64,000 bases of DNA, taken from contig NZ_QICS01000011.1 in NCBI RefSeq assembly GCF_003201285.1, positions 1 to 64,000 of the forward strand. Direction: 5' to 3'. Both the position numbers and the translations under genes were made by a program. This DNA is from Lachnotalea glycerini (GTDB lineage: Bacteria > Bacillota > Clostridia > Lachnospirales > Lachnospiraceae). Positions 10,762-21,218 of the stretch are shown here, piece after piece. The first letter of the stretch is position 1. The number at the start of each line of letters is the position of its first letter. The notes below the pieces were generated by a model. That model did no database searches. It had not been told where the DNA came from and saw nothing but the letters and a program-made list of their open reading frames with translations.

Positions 10762-10807
10762 CTCACAAATTATAAGGCAAGGTTTCCCTTGCCTTATAAC
10801 TTGTGAG
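10762..10807. repeat. Long hairpin after chemoreceptor 3, sharing the GGCAAGG palindrome
   Basis: CTCACAA, one mismatch, TTATAAGGCAAGG, 4-base loop, CCTTGCCTTATAA, one mismatch, TTGTGAG: a 20-bp stem 22 bases past the chemoreceptor stop. It probably ends transcription, although no good T tract follows on the minus strand. Confidence 0.7.
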
Positions 10808-10828
10808 TGCTTGAATTATTAATATTAT

Positions 10829-12805
10829 CTATATATCAAACTGCTTAATTGCTTCTAATAATACATTAGCCTCGTTAACAAGAATTTCAACTTCATCATT
10901 TATCTTCATTACATAGTTGTTTTGCTCCTCCGCAGAGCTTGCTACTTCTTCGGTTGCAGCTGCACTTTCCTGTGTTACAGCAGCTACCTCACTAATTGAT
11001 TGTGTCACCTTTTCTGACTGAATTTGTATTTGCCTTGTTTCATCAGTAATATGAAGTGTTCGATTAACAACCTCATTCACCTTTTGCTCAATATCAAGAT
11101 ACAGCTTCCTGGTTTCCTGAATCGATACTTCCTGATCTGCCACAATCTGCCGTACATCTGAAACTTCCTTCACACTTTGCAGCGTTTTTTCCTGAATACC
11201 CTGCAACAAAACTCCAATCTCTCCACTGAATTTAGCTGACTGCTCTGCTAGCTTTCTAACTTCATCAGCAACAACCGCAAAACCTTTTCCATTCTCTCCT
11301 GCTCTAGCTGCCTCAATTGCAGCATTCAAAGACAATAAATTTGTCTGGTTTGCAATATCACCTATCACCTCTGCAATTTGTCTAATTACTTGCGACTTTT
11401 CTTCTAATTGGCTTATTGCTTCTCCAACCTTATTCGTTGATTCCTTATTACACTGCATCAGGGCTGCTTGATTATCTATCACATGAATACCATCATGCAC
11501 CGATTGATCCACCTGCTTAATCATATCATTAGACTGCATACTATTAAGCATTATACGATTAATCGCTTGTGTTATACCGGCAACCATATCTGCCCCCACT
11601 GTTACTGACTGCGATTGCTCCATAGCCCCTCTTGCCAGCTCATTCGTAGTTTTTGAAATCTCTCCAGTTATATATTTGGTATTCCCTATTAATTTATTTA
11701 CTTCACCCGATGAATGATCAACCATTTTAGCTGCATTGTTTATTTCCATAACTAATTTTCTTATATTGGAAGACATATTATTAAATGCTTCTCCCAATTC
11801 ACGGATTTCTTTCGCACCTTTATTCTTAATTTGAACACTTAGATTTCCTTTTGCAACCTGTCTTGCTCCAATTGTCATCTCCTTAATAGGTTTTGCAAGA
11901 ATGTTAGAAACTATTACTGCTATTGCAACAATAATTGAAAGTAGCACTAACAGTATAATTGCAAAGGATACTCTCATTGTTATAAGTTCTTTATATACTT
12001 CATCTTCTGTAATTGATACTCCCACAATCCATGATGTTTCAGGCATTTTCTGATAAACCATAATTCTTTTTTCATTATTATAGGTATACGACTCATAGCC
12101 AGAATCAGTACTTAACATTTTGGAAGAAATATCTTTCATGTCCTCTATATCTGAGATATTTGTATTAAGAAGTGATTGTTCAGGATGTGCTAAAATCACC
12201 CCATTAGGATCTAGCATAAATGCATATCCAGTCTCTCCAATTGTCTCTGAATTTACCTGCTGTGTAATTGTATCCAGTAATAAATCCATTGATAGTACAC
12301 CTTGTAATGTAGAAGAATCAGAACGAATCGGAGTTGCAATTGAAACAACCAACTGACTCGTTGTCAAATCAATATAGGCATCGGTAAATACTAATCCATC
12401 ACTGTCTTCTGCGGCCTGATACCAAGGTCTTTCCCTTGGGTCATAGTCTGCCGGAACATCCCATAAGGAACCATCAATCATTTTTCCATCCACGGTTCCG
12501 ACATATAGGTCAGATACTACGCCTTTATTATCGGCTGTTTGTAATACTTGGTTTAAATACTCAGGGGTTACATTATTTTTGATTCCCTCCTTCATTAAAG
12601 CTGCAACAGAATCACCTACCTGTGCCTTACCCATTAACCATCCATAGATATAATCTTCTAAATGAGTTGTTTTAGCAGTTAACTCAGTTTCTATTTTGGC
12701 TGATGTCTGCTTTTGCATGGAATGATCTGCGTAAATTGCCAAAACAGCAACGGCAGTAAAAATAATACTGGTGAAGGAAATGACTAGTAATGTACGTAAT
12801 TTCAT
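10829..12805 (-). CDS. Methyl-accepting chemotaxis protein, dCache type (3)
   Basis: A chemoreceptor of 658 aa from the ATG at 12805. A TTG 15 bases further upstream is open but has no Shine-Dalgarno, whereas GGGGGTG precedes this ATG by about six bases. TM1 is at about residues 5-25, the dCache sensor follows, TM2 near 275-300, then HAMP and the signalling hairpin with tip [20 protein letters not shown]. The amino-acid dCache signature is present ([21 protein letters not shown]). It is only distantly related to the other two receptors. It lies between the membrane AraC regulator and the GGDEF-EAL protein. Confidence 0.93.
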   Translation of the reverse strand: MKLRTLLVISFTSIIFTAVAVLAIYADHSMQKQTSAKIETELTAKTTHLEDYIYGWLMGKAQVGDSVAALMKEGIKNNVTPEYLNQVLQTADNKGVVSDLYVGTVDGKMIDGSLWDVPADYDPRERPWYQAAEDSDGLVFTDAYIDLTTSQLVVSIATPIRSDSSTLQGVLSMDLLLDTITQQVNSETIGETGYAFMLDPNGVILAHPEQSLLNTNISDIEDMKDISSKMLSTDSGYESYTYNNEKRIMVYQKMPETSWIVGVSITEDEVYKELITMRVSFAIILLVLLSIIVAIAVIVSNILAKPIKEMTIGARQVAKGNLSVQIKNKGAKEIRELGEAFNNMSSNIRKLVMEINNAAKMVDHSSGEVNKLIGNTKYITGEISKTTNELARGAMEQSQSVTVGADMVAGITQAINRIMLNSMQSNDMIKQVDQSVHDGIHVIDNQAALMQCNKESTNKVGEAISQLEEKSQVIRQIAEVIGDIANQTNLLSLNAAIEAARAGENGKGFAVVADEVRKLAEQSAKFSGEIGVLLQGIQEKTLQSVKEVSDVRQIVADQEVSIQETRKLYLDIEQKVNEVVNRTLHITDETRQIQIQSEKVTQSISEVAAVTQESAAATEEVASSAEEQNNYVMKINDEVEILVNEANVLLEAIKQFDI

Positions 12806-12917
12806 AAAATGCACCCCCAATATATAGTTTTAGTAAATAATATAGTACTATGATACCACACTCTCTTTAAAATTCAATAAACGACATAATTGTTAATTTT
12901 TTTTTTATATTTGTTAA

Positions 12918-15900
12918 TTATATTAGATTCGTTAAAACCTCTTCCATATCACTTGTTGATAATGGCTTATAGAAAAAGTACCCCTGTACCTCATCACATT
13001 TTTTCTCAAGTAAATAGTTAAGCTGCTCTTGTGTTTCTACACCTTCTGCAATTACTTTCAAATTTAAATCCTTTGCTAATTTAATGATAACATCGACTAT
13101 AACCTTATCTTTTTCATTATTAAGTATACCACTGATAAAATGCATATCGATTTTTAGGCGGTCAACTGGCAGCAGTTTGATTCGGTTCAACGAAGAATAC
13201 TCTGTTCCAAAATCGTCTATGGCCAAGGATATTCCAAGAGCCTTTAATTTAGACAGAACATCAAAAATATAATCGGACTCCTGAATCGCTATATTCTCTG
13301 TAATTTCTAATTCCAGATATTTTGAATCTAGTCCCGTATCAGCCAATATTTTCATCACCTTATTTACAAAATTAGTATTTAGCAATTGATTTACTGAAAC
13401 ATTCACTGCTACTCTGATTGGTAGTAAGCCTTTATTATGCCATTTTTTAATCTGCTGGCATGATTCTTTTAAAATCCATTCACCTATTAAATTTATTAAA
13501 CTTGTATGTTCAGCAATTGGTATAAAAATTGCAGGTGAAATTAGTCCAAGCTCTGGGTGATACCATCTCGCCAATGCTTCTACTGCAATAATCTGACCTG
13601 TTTCAATTGATACTTGAGGCTGATAAACAATAGCTAACTCACTTCGATCCAGTGCATGATACAGATTACTGGTTATGACCATTGTTTGCTCAATTTCTTC
13701 TTTCATCTCCTGAGAGCAAAATACGAACTGATTTTTTCCACTGCTCTTTGCTTTATACATAGCAATATCAGCATTTTTAATTAGTGTATCATTATCCATG
13801 CCATCAGTTGGGAACACAGATATCCCAACACTTGCCGTTATGTAAATTTCTTGTCCTTCAATAAACAAAGGTTCTTCAAGCTGCTTAATAATTTTGGTGG
13901 CAACCGTTTCTATATCCTTTTCGGACATAATATTATTTAGCATAATTAGAAATTCATCACCGCCAAAGCGGCACACAGTATCTGTCTTTCGGATACATTT
14001 TGTCAATCTGTCTGCTATCATTATCAGTATTTTATCTCCATAATGATGCCCAAGTGTATCATTTATTATTTTAAAGGAATCCAAGTCTAAAAATATAATT
14101 CCAAATAAATCGCCGCTTTTATCTGCGGATGCAATAACTTGATTGATGCGTTGTCCAAACAATTGCCTGTTTGGTATATTGGTCAACTGGTCATAATAAG
14201 CCATTTTCTCTATTTTTTGCTCTGAATAGGTTTTTTTATAGGCTTCACCAAGAATGTTGCCAACTGTCATCAATATCTGAATAAACGCTTCATCGAATGT
14301 TTTATATTTTAATACATAATCTAATCTTAAAAAGCCTATTTTTTGTTCATGACTGATTAGCGGAATTGATAGCATGGATTTGACGTTTTGTTTTTCTAAA
14401 AAATCTTTTTCCTTTTCTGCTTCCTGTGTTAACTCTGCGACATCTGGTATCATTACTACGCCCGTTTCTTTGACCTGTTTCTTCAGCCATTCATACTTTG
14501 CAATTCGGGTATCTTGCAAAATTTCATCCTTTAATTTGCTAAATTCATTACACCAGCAATAATAATCCGCATGTTCCATATCATTTTTTATATTAAAATA
14601 AATATGAGCTCTATCCGCCTGCACATATTCACATACCAGACTAAGCACCTCATCCATTTTTTCTTTCATGTTAGTGCAGTTAACATTGATTACACGAGAC
14701 GATATCAAGTATAGCAAGTCCTGTGTTTTAATTCGCTCCGATAGCTGGCTTAATCTGAATATATATATTTTATTAATATAGTAAATTAAACCAATTCCCA
14801 CTCCCAAAAGCCCAATTCGTGTAAAATAGTCTGATGTATCAACATTAACAAGGCTGTTTGGCACCTTTATCCACATAAAAAGCTGCGTTAGTATGATAGA
14901 TGTAGAAACCATTGTTAATATTGTTGAATTGTTAAACAGAAGAGTAGCTATAATAATAATAAACGGAAAAGCCCATACTGTTATTGCTGCATAGTCTGTA
15001 AAATTTAATGTAATAATTGGTATTGCGATAGAAAGCAAAATGGAATAAAGCATTACTTTTGCATCTTTTTTGATAGCTAATTTATATATTAAATATACAC
15101 CCAAACCAAATAAGCATAATACGATTGAGAATCCAACAACTCGTTTTATATCCGTTGATTTAATAAAATAGCATTGCGAAATCAGATATAGAATTCCGCC
15201 AAAGCAAAACGCTTCTGAAAGATGTCTTGCAATCTTAGTTCTGAATTGTTCCATAAAAACAATATCATCACTTTGCGTATCTCCTTTCATTAAATTAGAA
15301 TTACGAATGGAATAGCAAAGAATTAATATTGGTACAAGTAGAATAAAAGGCGTCAATTTATGAAAATAACACCCCATTTGTAAGTGATCCAAAAGCTCTC
15401 CAAGAATTGCAATCAGAAAAGATATAATGTAAGAATTATAAATATTCCCGGCCTGCTCTCTTTGATGATCGTCCTTAATTTTTTTCTTCCATCTATAGAT
15501 CAAAAATATTCCAGCCAGAGTAAAGCTTATCATATATAAATCAAATAGTAATGTCCAAAAGCTAAAACCGGTATTGCTGACCCATCCCAATGAGATTTTC
15601 TTAAAATGATATAATTCTTCTGGTATTTCTTTTGAAACACCCCTAACATAAATCATAATAATAGCCGGTACATAAATGACATATTTCATCCATCTTTTTT
15701 TCAAAAGCCTTTCACTATCTGTCAATACAATCATGTAGTGCAATAAAAAGGCCCAAAATCCTGCCGCACCTATAGCTGAAAATTTAAGCCAGAGCACAGC
15801 ATCTATTGCATTTGATGCAGTCAGAGAAAGTGCAGCACCAAAACACCAGCAGCTTAATGAGATACAAAATAAAAATGCCAGTCGATTCAAAATCGTATTG

Positions 15901-15992
15901 TTATTCATATACAAGAAATAAACACCAAGCATGATACATAGGAAAGTCACCATAAGATATAGACCCGATATTAAAACTGTTATATAATTCAT
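12918..15992 (-). CDS. Multi-TM GAF-GGDEF-EAL cyclic-di-GMP enzyme
   Basis: About 1024 aa from the ATG at 15992, chosen because GTGAGGAAG lies just upstream; a TTG ten codons earlier lacks a ribosome site. Two blocks of membrane helices fill residues 1-410: the first resembles the 7-TM module of some histidine kinases, the second is another run of about six helices. A GAF domain follows, then GGDEF with an intact RFGGDEF near 676 and EAL with intact VEALARW near 805 and DDFGTEYSS. Both the diguanylate cyclase and phosphodiesterase active sites look competent, so net activity cannot be predicted. Its promoter is shared with the divergent LytTR operon region. Confidence 0.92.
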   Translation of the reverse strand: MNYITVLISGLYLMVTFLCIMLGVYFLYMNNNTILNRLAFLFCISLSCWCFGAALSLTASNAIDAVLWLKFSAIGAAGFWAFLLHYMIVLTDSERLLKKRWMKYVIYVPAIIMIYVRGVSKEIPEELYHFKKISLGWVSNTGFSFWTLLFDLYMISFTLAGIFLIYRWKKKIKDDHQREQAGNIYNSYIISFLIAILGELLDHLQMGCYFHKLTPFILLVPILILCYSIRNSNLMKGDTQSDDIVFMEQFRTKIARHLSEAFCFGGILYLISQCYFIKSTDIKRVVGFSIVLCLFGLGVYLIYKLAIKKDAKVMLYSILLSIAIPIITLNFTDYAAITVWAFPFIIIIATLLFNNSTILTMVSTSIILTQLFMWIKVPNSLVNVDTSDYFTRIGLLGVGIGLIYYINKIYIFRLSQLSERIKTQDLLYLISSRVINVNCTNMKEKMDEVLSLVCEYVQADRAHIYFNIKNDMEHADYYCWCNEFSKLKDEILQDTRIAKYEWLKKQVKETGVVMIPDVAELTQEAEKEKDFLEKQNVKSMLSIPLISHEQKIGFLRLDYVLKYKTFDEAFIQILMTVGNILGEAYKKTYSEQKIEKMAYYDQLTNIPNRQLFGQRINQVIASADKSGDLFGIIFLDLDSFKIINDTLGHHYGDKILIMIADRLTKCIRKTDTVCRFGGDEFLIMLNNIMSEKDIETVATKIIKQLEEPLFIEGQEIYITASVGISVFPTDGMDNDTLIKNADIAMYKAKSSGKNQFVFCSQEMKEEIEQTMVITSNLYHALDRSELAIVYQPQVSIETGQIIAVEALARWYHPELGLISPAIFIPIAEHTSLINLIGEWILKESCQQIKKWHNKGLLPIRVAVNVSVNQLLNTNFVNKVMKILADTGLDSKYLELEITENIAIQESDYIFDVLSKLKALGISLAIDDFGTEYSSLNRIKLLPVDRLKIDMHFISGILNNEKDKVIVDVIIKLAKDLNLKVIAEGVETQEQLNYLLEKKCDEVQGYFFYKPLSTSDMEEVLTNLI

Positions 15993-16054
15993 ATACTTCC
16001 TCACCCTAAATTTTTTATACAAATTTGCTGAATTTTATCGAAACTGTTACTAAC

Positions 16055-16084
16055 AATTTAACGTATATTAATTGACAAGTCAAT
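16055..16084 (-). promoter_or_regulatory. Promoter of the GGDEF-EAL gene with a palindrome over the -35
   Basis: Minus strand TTGACT (16083-16078), 17 bases, TAAATT (16060-16055). The -35 sits inside the palindrome ATTGACAAGTCAAT (16071-16084), a possible operator. The rest of the 349-bp intergenic stretch 15993-16341 holds only the opposing promoter. Confidence 0.45.
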
Positions 16085-16262
16085 CATTATTCCAATAAAT
16101 GATATGAATTTGAGTTATTAATTTTATTGCTCAAAATGGGTACAGTATAAAGCCAGAATGAAATATCATGATTATTCAGGCATAAACTCTAGTAATTTGC
16201 CACCATATAGCATTATAAATACTTTTAATCTTAATTTACTTCATGAACTATTTGTAATATTA

Positions 16263-16271
16263 TGTTATAAT
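16263..16271 (+). promoter_or_regulatory. Extended -10 promoter for the LytTR/GHKL operon
   Basis: TGTTATAAT, an extended -10 (TG-n-TATAAT), 70 bases before the response-regulator start. The -35 is poor. Confidence 0.45.
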
Positions 16272-16341
16272 TTACTCAAATTTGTTTTGTCTGTTTAAAC
16301 GGTATTTTGTCGAATAAGCAAGTCAGAAAGATGGTGTAATT

Positions 16342-17094
16342 ATGGTCAATGTATTTTTATGTGATGATGATGATAAAGCGTTAGATAAATATAGAAATCT
16401 TTTACAAGAAATAGCAGAAAAACATCACGAATCCACTTTCTTCTCAATGTTTCGAAGCGGAGAAGAATTGCTCTTTTATTTATCTGAGTCCCCTAACAGC
16501 TGTGACATTCTTTATTTGGATATACTTTTGAAAACAATAAATGGTATAGACGTTGCAAAACGATTGAGAGCACATGGTTGTAAAGCAGAAATAATTTTTT
16601 TAACCACGAGCGAAGATTATGTTTATGATGCCTTTGATATTTCTCCAATTCAATACTTATTGAAAGATTCTACCTCTATGGAAAGACATGAACAAATTTT
16701 TCTTCGCGCACTTTCTATGGTGAAGAAAAAAGAAACGGAAATGTTTTTATATGAGGCCTGTGGCATACTTCAAATGATTCCTTTACGAGATATTGCTTTT
16801 TTTGAAATCAGCAAACGAATTATAACGATACATTATAATAGTAAAGAAATCAAACAGTTTTATGGAACCTTAGAAATGCTTGAAGAACAATTGATAAATC
16901 GGGATTTTGTACGTGTCCACCGTTCTTATTTGTTACAACTTTCCTATATAACTAAGTTTGAGAAACAATGCATATTATTAAAAACCGGTGATTATATACC
17001 AATCGGGATAACCTACCAAAAAGAGGTTAAGAGGAATTTTTTTCAATATATTTCAAAGACAAATATGTATTACTCAGGAAGCTTTGGGAGGTAA
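16342..17094 (+). CDS. LytTR-family response regulator (AgrA-like)
   Basis: A 250-aa two-domain regulator. The N-terminal receiver has the acidic cluster FLCDDDD and the phospho-acceptor Asp in ILYLDILL near residue 57. The C-terminal LytTR DNA-binding domain includes FVRVHRSYLLQL. Family members bind direct repeats upstream of quorum-sensing, bacteriocin or cell-surface genes. It is followed two bases later by a GHKL histidine kinase. The ribosome site is weak. No AgrB processing protease or AgrD peptide gene is visible nearby, so the signal is unknown. Confidence 0.9.
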   Translation: MVNVFLCDDDDKALDKYRNLLQEIAEKHHESTFFSMFRSGEELLFYLSESPNSCDILYLDILLKTINGIDVAKRLRAHGCKAEIIFLTTSEDYVYDAFDISPIQYLLKDSTSMERHEQIFLRALSMVKKKETEMFLYEACGILQMIPLRDIAFFEISKRIITIHYNSKEIKQFYGTLEMLEEQLINRDFVRVHRSYLLQLSYITKFEKQCILLKTGDYIPIGITYQKEVKRNFFQYISKTNMYYSGSFGR

Positions 17095-17096
17095 TC

Positions 17097-18428
17097 ATGA
17101 TACAGTTAATTTTGACTGTTCTAATAACGCTTTCTTATTGTTCACTTTTTTTATATGATTTTAAAATTTTATTTACATCAAGGTATAAACACTTTATTTG
17201 TTATTCTGCATTTATATTATTATGCATTAGCTCCACACTCGCAACGATATATTTTAATTTATATCGAACCGGCATATTTTTAATTATGGGAGTAGTTATG
17301 ATGGGCTTTCTTGCTTTATTTTATATTAATAAAATAAATGCTTTATATCTTGCCACATTATACATGTTCTCAATATATAGCAGCCGCGGGATTATCGTTT
17401 CCATATGTTCATTGATACTTTCAGAAACCATTCACGCATTATTAAAAAACCCTGCTTACTACTGCTTAATTTGGATCATCGCTTTCTTACACTCTGTTTT
17501 TCTAGATCGTAATATATTTAAAAAAATTGCACCAAACAGCAAATTAAAACAATTATCAAGAAACACAATTGAGTTGAAATTTATTACTACATCTCAATTT
17601 TTTTTGATGGTCTATCTTTTATTAATTGATGATGGACGTTTTCGTAATCTTAATACAAAATGGTTTAGCTTTCTATACCTTATTTCTTGTATTATGAGTA
17701 AATTTGTATTACTGTTTTTATCTAACCATGCCATTCACATATCAGCTTTACTAGAGCATGAGCTACATACCAATCAGTTAAGAGAACAGCTCAAGCGCCA
17801 GATGAGACATTATCAGTCCTACCAAAAATTCACGGAAAGTTTTCGTGCATTTAAACATGATAATAATAGTATGATGTCTTCCTTAAAAGTATTAATTATA
17901 AGCAACGAAAATGAAAAGGCCGTTGAACTAATCAACGAAATGCAGAATAGCCTGCATAATACTGTTATGGTTCATAAAATGTATTCAGATCATGTAATTG
18001 TTGATGCTATTATGCAAGATGCAGCCAATCTATGTGAAGAAGCTGAAATACATTTTTCTTGCATGCTTCACCTTCCCTCACAGCTTCCGCTATCCGATTT
18101 TAACATTGTTCGTGTAATAACTAATGTATTAACGAATGCTATTGAAGCCTGTACTAAACTAGATACTTCGAAGCGATTTATTGAAATTAAAAGCTGTTGT
18201 GTGAACAATTGGATTTCTATTGACATTACCAATAGTTTTAATGGCATGTTGACCTATTTTGGTGAAGAACTTGTAAGTTCAAAGCAAGATAAACTATCAC
18301 ATGGTCTAGGTATAAAAATTGTAAAGGAAATTATAGAAGACTTGGGTGGCTTTGTGCATATAGAGTCATCATCTGACAATACAGTATTTCATTTAAGCCT
18401 TCATATTCCTCAAATATCCGTCGAATAA
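17097..18428 (+). CDS. GHKL sensor histidine kinase (AgrC-like)
   Basis: A 443-aa kinase with about six N-terminal membrane helices (residues 1-220), a coiled linker, the phospho-acceptor His in AFKHDNNSMM near residue 258, an N-box (ITNVLTNAIEAC) and a G-box (SHGLGIKIVKEI). It lacks a HisKA dimerisation domain, as usual for AgrC/CitS-type GHKL kinases. GGGAGG precedes the ATG, two bases after the regulator stop. It should phosphorylate the upstream LytTR regulator. Confidence 0.9.
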   Translation: MIQLILTVLITLSYCSLFLYDFKILFTSRYKHFICYSAFILLCISSTLATIYFNLYRTGIFLIMGVVMMGFLALFYINKINALYLATLYMFSIYSSRGIIVSICSLILSETIHALLKNPAYYCLIWIIAFLHSVFLDRNIFKKIAPNSKLKQLSRNTIELKFITTSQFFLMVYLLLIDDGRFRNLNTKWFSFLYLISCIMSKFVLLFLSNHAIHISALLEHELHTNQLREQLKRQMRHYQSYQKFTESFRAFKHDNNSMMSSLKVLIISNENEKAVELINEMQNSLHNTVMVHKMYSDHVIVDAIMQDAANLCEEAEIHFSCMLHLPSQLPLSDFNIVRVITNVLTNAIEACTKLDTSKRFIEIKSCCVNNWISIDITNSFNGMLTYFGEELVSSKQDKLSHGLGIKIVKEIIEDLGGFVHIESSSDNTVFHLSLHIPQISVE

Positions 18429-18442
18429 ACACAAGAATTTTC

Positions 18443-19819
18443 TTATAAATACTTATAAAAGCCGATATCCTCTGATATCATATGCCCAACCACAATATCA
18501 ATTAGAAATTCAATTACTTTCAAAGGACATATTTGGTGATTGATCAATAAATTTTTTATTTCATCTGCTTCCTGTAAAATTAACTGGTGCATATGTTTAT
18601 GTATCTCCAGCAGAGGATATTCTTTTTTTTCTAAAATGATTTCTTCGTTTGCAAAATGTATCTTTGTGCTTGCCAGTAATTGTTCAAACAAATTAAAAAA
18701 GGTATCTTCCCTACCATCTATTGACCATTCTTCAATCATTTTATTCATTAAAAAAACTAATTCTCTATGTTCGGTATTAATTTGATAATTTTTACAGTCA
18801 AAAATACTGCTCCAATTTATTTTAATTGGTAAAATATTTGAAAAGTTTACAGAAATCCTATTTCTTCCATCACTCTTAGCTCGATACATTGCTTCATCCG
18901 CTTTTTTCACCCAACTTTCATTGGTATCGCTGATACATTTTTCTGTCACTCCAATACTTACAGTAATGTGCTTTACATATTCAAAATCATAGTTTTCGAT
19001 GATTTCTCTTGTTTTTTCCGCAAGTACGGCTGCATCGTATATATTTGTTTCAAACATAACTATAATAAATTCTTCGCCGCCCCAGCGAATGATACAGTCT
19101 TGTTTTCGAACGGAGGATGTAATTATATTTGCTAATTCAGACAATAAAATATCACCAACGTTATGACCTAATGTGTCATTTATATTTTTAAAATGATCAA
19201 TATCCAGCATGAACAAGGATATGTTTTTACGATCTTGCTCATATTCATATACCTGAGGTAATATAACCTTATCAAAATAGTTTCTATTATACAGGCCTGT
19301 CAGTTTATCTGTCTTGGCCTCTAATTCAAGCTCTTGAATATTTAACTTTTCAGATTTTATTTCGCTCATAATTACACTAGTAAATATTACCGCTTCTACA
19401 GCGGTAATCAGATAGATGAAATTTTCCATAAAGCTTTGGACGCTTAAAATAGATAAACTTACTATAAAGTTTAGTACTCCAGAAATTTGTAGTAAAAAAA
19501 GCAACATAACTAATAAATACAGTGAATGTAACAGATATCTTTTTTCTTTCACAATCATATACATTATAAAGTTCATAAGAATCATAGTAAAAAGAATCGT
19601 CATATTTTGAAATTGAAATAAAAATATCTGCGGTTTTATTTGTTTCGCTGTTATTTCATTAATGATCTGTCCATTCTGACCGTAATTTCGGAATAGCTCA
19701 AAGCAAGCAAATAAAAAGGTAGCGAGTCCCAAAATCAAAATATATTTATCAAATTTAAACTTTTTATTAAATGCCATACTATTCTTCACAATCCTTTTAT
19801 AAACTATTTTCAAATTCAC
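18443..19819 (-). CDS. Membrane diguanylate cyclase fused to a hemerythrin domain
   Basis: A 458-aa protein. About five or six helices span residues 20-155, then a GGDEF domain with an intact WGGEEF near 246, then a C-terminal bacteriohemerythrin (about 320-458) with the iron-ligand pattern: His in NTEHREL, HFANEE, HKHMH and HMISED. Hemerythrin binds O2 at a di-iron site, so this looks like an oxygen- or redox-gated c-di-GMP synthase, as known for Vibrio Bhr-DGC-type proteins. The annotated start is GTG without a clear ribosome site; an ATG at 19777 is an alternative. Convergent with the kinase gene 14 bases away. Confidence 0.9.
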   Translation of the reverse strand: MNLKIVYKRIVKNSMAFNKKFKFDKYILILGLATFLFACFELFRNYGQNGQIINEITAKQIKPQIFLFQFQNMTILFTMILMNFIMYMIVKEKRYLLHSLYLLVMLLFLLQISGVLNFIVSLSILSVQSFMENFIYLITAVEAVIFTSVIMSEIKSEKLNIQELELEAKTDKLTGLYNRNYFDKVILPQVYEYEQDRKNISLFMLDIDHFKNINDTLGHNVGDILLSELANIITSSVRKQDCIIRWGGEEFIIVMFETNIYDAAVLAEKTREIIENYDFEYVKHITVSIGVTEKCISDTNESWVKKADEAMYRAKSDGRNRISVNFSNILPIKINWSSIFDCKNYQINTEHRELVFLMNKMIEEWSIDGREDTFFNLFEQLLASTKIHFANEEIILEKKEYPLLEIHKHMHQLILQEADEIKNLLINHQICPLKVIEFLIDIVVGHMISEDIGFYKYL

Positions 19820-19848
19820 TTTTTAATTTTAATTTTATTCCAAATTCT

Positions 19849-19881
19849 TTTGTTTGGGATACAAAATGTTCCCAATACAAA
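19849..19881. promoter_or_regulatory. Inverted repeat upstream of the hemerythrin cyclase
   Basis: TTTGTTTGGGA and TCCCAATACAAA form imperfect inverted arms about 30 bases before the cyclase start. Possible operator or leader hairpin; no regulator can be assigned. Confidence 0.35.
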
Positions 19882-19994
19882 CTTTTTTGTTCCAAAATTC
19901 ATTCGATTTGATTATTTCTCTTACCCAAAATGAACTAAAACAGTGAATTCTATATATGTAAAATATGAGGATTAATAGGTTGAATCTCTACTAT

Positions 19995-21020
19995 CTATTT
20001 TTTCATATATATTAAATTTCCTTGCTGGATTGGTTTTTGATAGCTTCTCTTCCACTGGTCATAATTCCATATATTTAAAAATTGGTTTGCAGCTTTCACA
20101 CCATTATAAAATAATGCTTCGCTTTCTTCCTTACTAATTCCAAAATCTGTAGCACTTATATTTTTTGTTCTCCTATTTATCGTTATGTCAGTTGGTATGG
20201 TTACGGTTCTTTGAAAATCACCCTTTGAACTAGATATATACTGCTTATCCTTTGCATTCAAAGCTGTTGCTACCAAGGACATAACATAATCTACAATATT
20301 CATGTTAGTCTGATTCATTTTTCTTTCCTCTACATTCTTGTTCTGGTTCACAAACTTAAAGCCTACCGTCGAACATTGGCAGTTTGATTGTACATGGTCA
20401 AATAACCAGATGGGATAATTACTAAGTAACCCACCATCTACAATATAATGCTCCTTACCATTGCAATCTCTTAGTTTGTAAGGTTTATAGAAAATAGGTA
20501 TGTTCATACTCATTCGCACAGCTTTTGCTATGCTAAAGGTATCTGGGTCAATACAAAAGTCAGGCAAATCATTTGGTAAAATCAAAAGCCTTTTATCCGT
20601 TAAATCAGATGCCGTGATTTGTAAGGTATAAGGTACATTCCCACATGGATATCTGTAATTTTTAATATCGCCAAAAAATACTTTATTTTTTTTCCTTAGT
20701 AAGTCGTTGAGCCATTTTTCAAAATAGTCAGAGCTATACATTCCGTAATTTTGTAGTACACTGATAACTTTTCCAACCGTTCCAAAACGAGTAAGGAATG
20801 ATTCTTGCTTGAATTTCAGATAATTTAGTGTACTCATTTCCTTTTTTATTTCTTCACATTGATAACCTGCTGCAAGTAATGATGCTACAATGGCACCGGC
20901 TGAAGAACCGGCCAAGTTGATAAATTCATAGCCCTTTTGCTCAAATACACAAGCTGCACCAACATGCCCGATTCCACGGATTCCTCCCCCTTCAAATACA
21001 GCATTTATTTTTTTATTCAA
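19995..21020 (-). CDS. Patatin-like phospholipase
   Basis: A 341-aa patatin-family serine hydrolase. The oxyanion glycine motif GGGIRGIGHVGA (residues 11-22), the nucleophile GSSAG near 40, and the catalytic-dyad DGG (VDGGLLSNYP near 197) are all intact, so lipid acyl hydrolase activity is likely. No signal peptide. The start is TTG, supported by GGGGTGA six bases upstream. It stands alone between the cyclase and aspS. Confidence 0.92.
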   Translation of the reverse strand: MNKKINAVFEGGGIRGIGHVGAACVFEQKGYEFINLAGSSAGAIVASLLAAGYQCEEIKKEMSTLNYLKFKQESFLTRFGTVGKVISVLQNYGMYSSDYFEKWLNDLLRKKNKVFFGDIKNYRYPCGNVPYTLQITASDLTDKRLLILPNDLPDFCIDPDTFSIAKAVRMSMNIPIFYKPYKLRDCNGKEHYIVDGGLLSNYPIWLFDHVQSNCQCSTVGFKFVNQNKNVEERKMNQTNMNIVDYVMSLVATALNAKDKQYISSSKGDFQRTVTIPTDITINRRTKNISATDFGISKEESEALFYNGVKAANQFLNIWNYDQWKRSYQKPIQQGNLIYMKK

Positions 21021-21168
21021 AGATATTCACCCCAGCTTAGAATACGCAAAAAGGCTTGTACTTGTTACCTCTTGTAATTATATTTTAATGTCTTTTATCT
21101 TGCAATTGTTTAAATTTCACTCTCATGTCAATTAAAGCAGTCAGCTTTTAAATATCCTATTTTATAAA

Positions 21169-21200
21169 AAAAGATAACGATTCTTACATCGTTACCTTTT
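21169..21200 (-). terminator. Terminator of aspS
   Basis: On the minus strand AAAAGGTAACGAT, a 6-base loop and ATCGTTATCTTTT, followed by a T tract, 19 bases past the aspS stop. Confidence 0.88.
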
Positions 21201-21218
21201 ACTGTATTGCCTATATTA

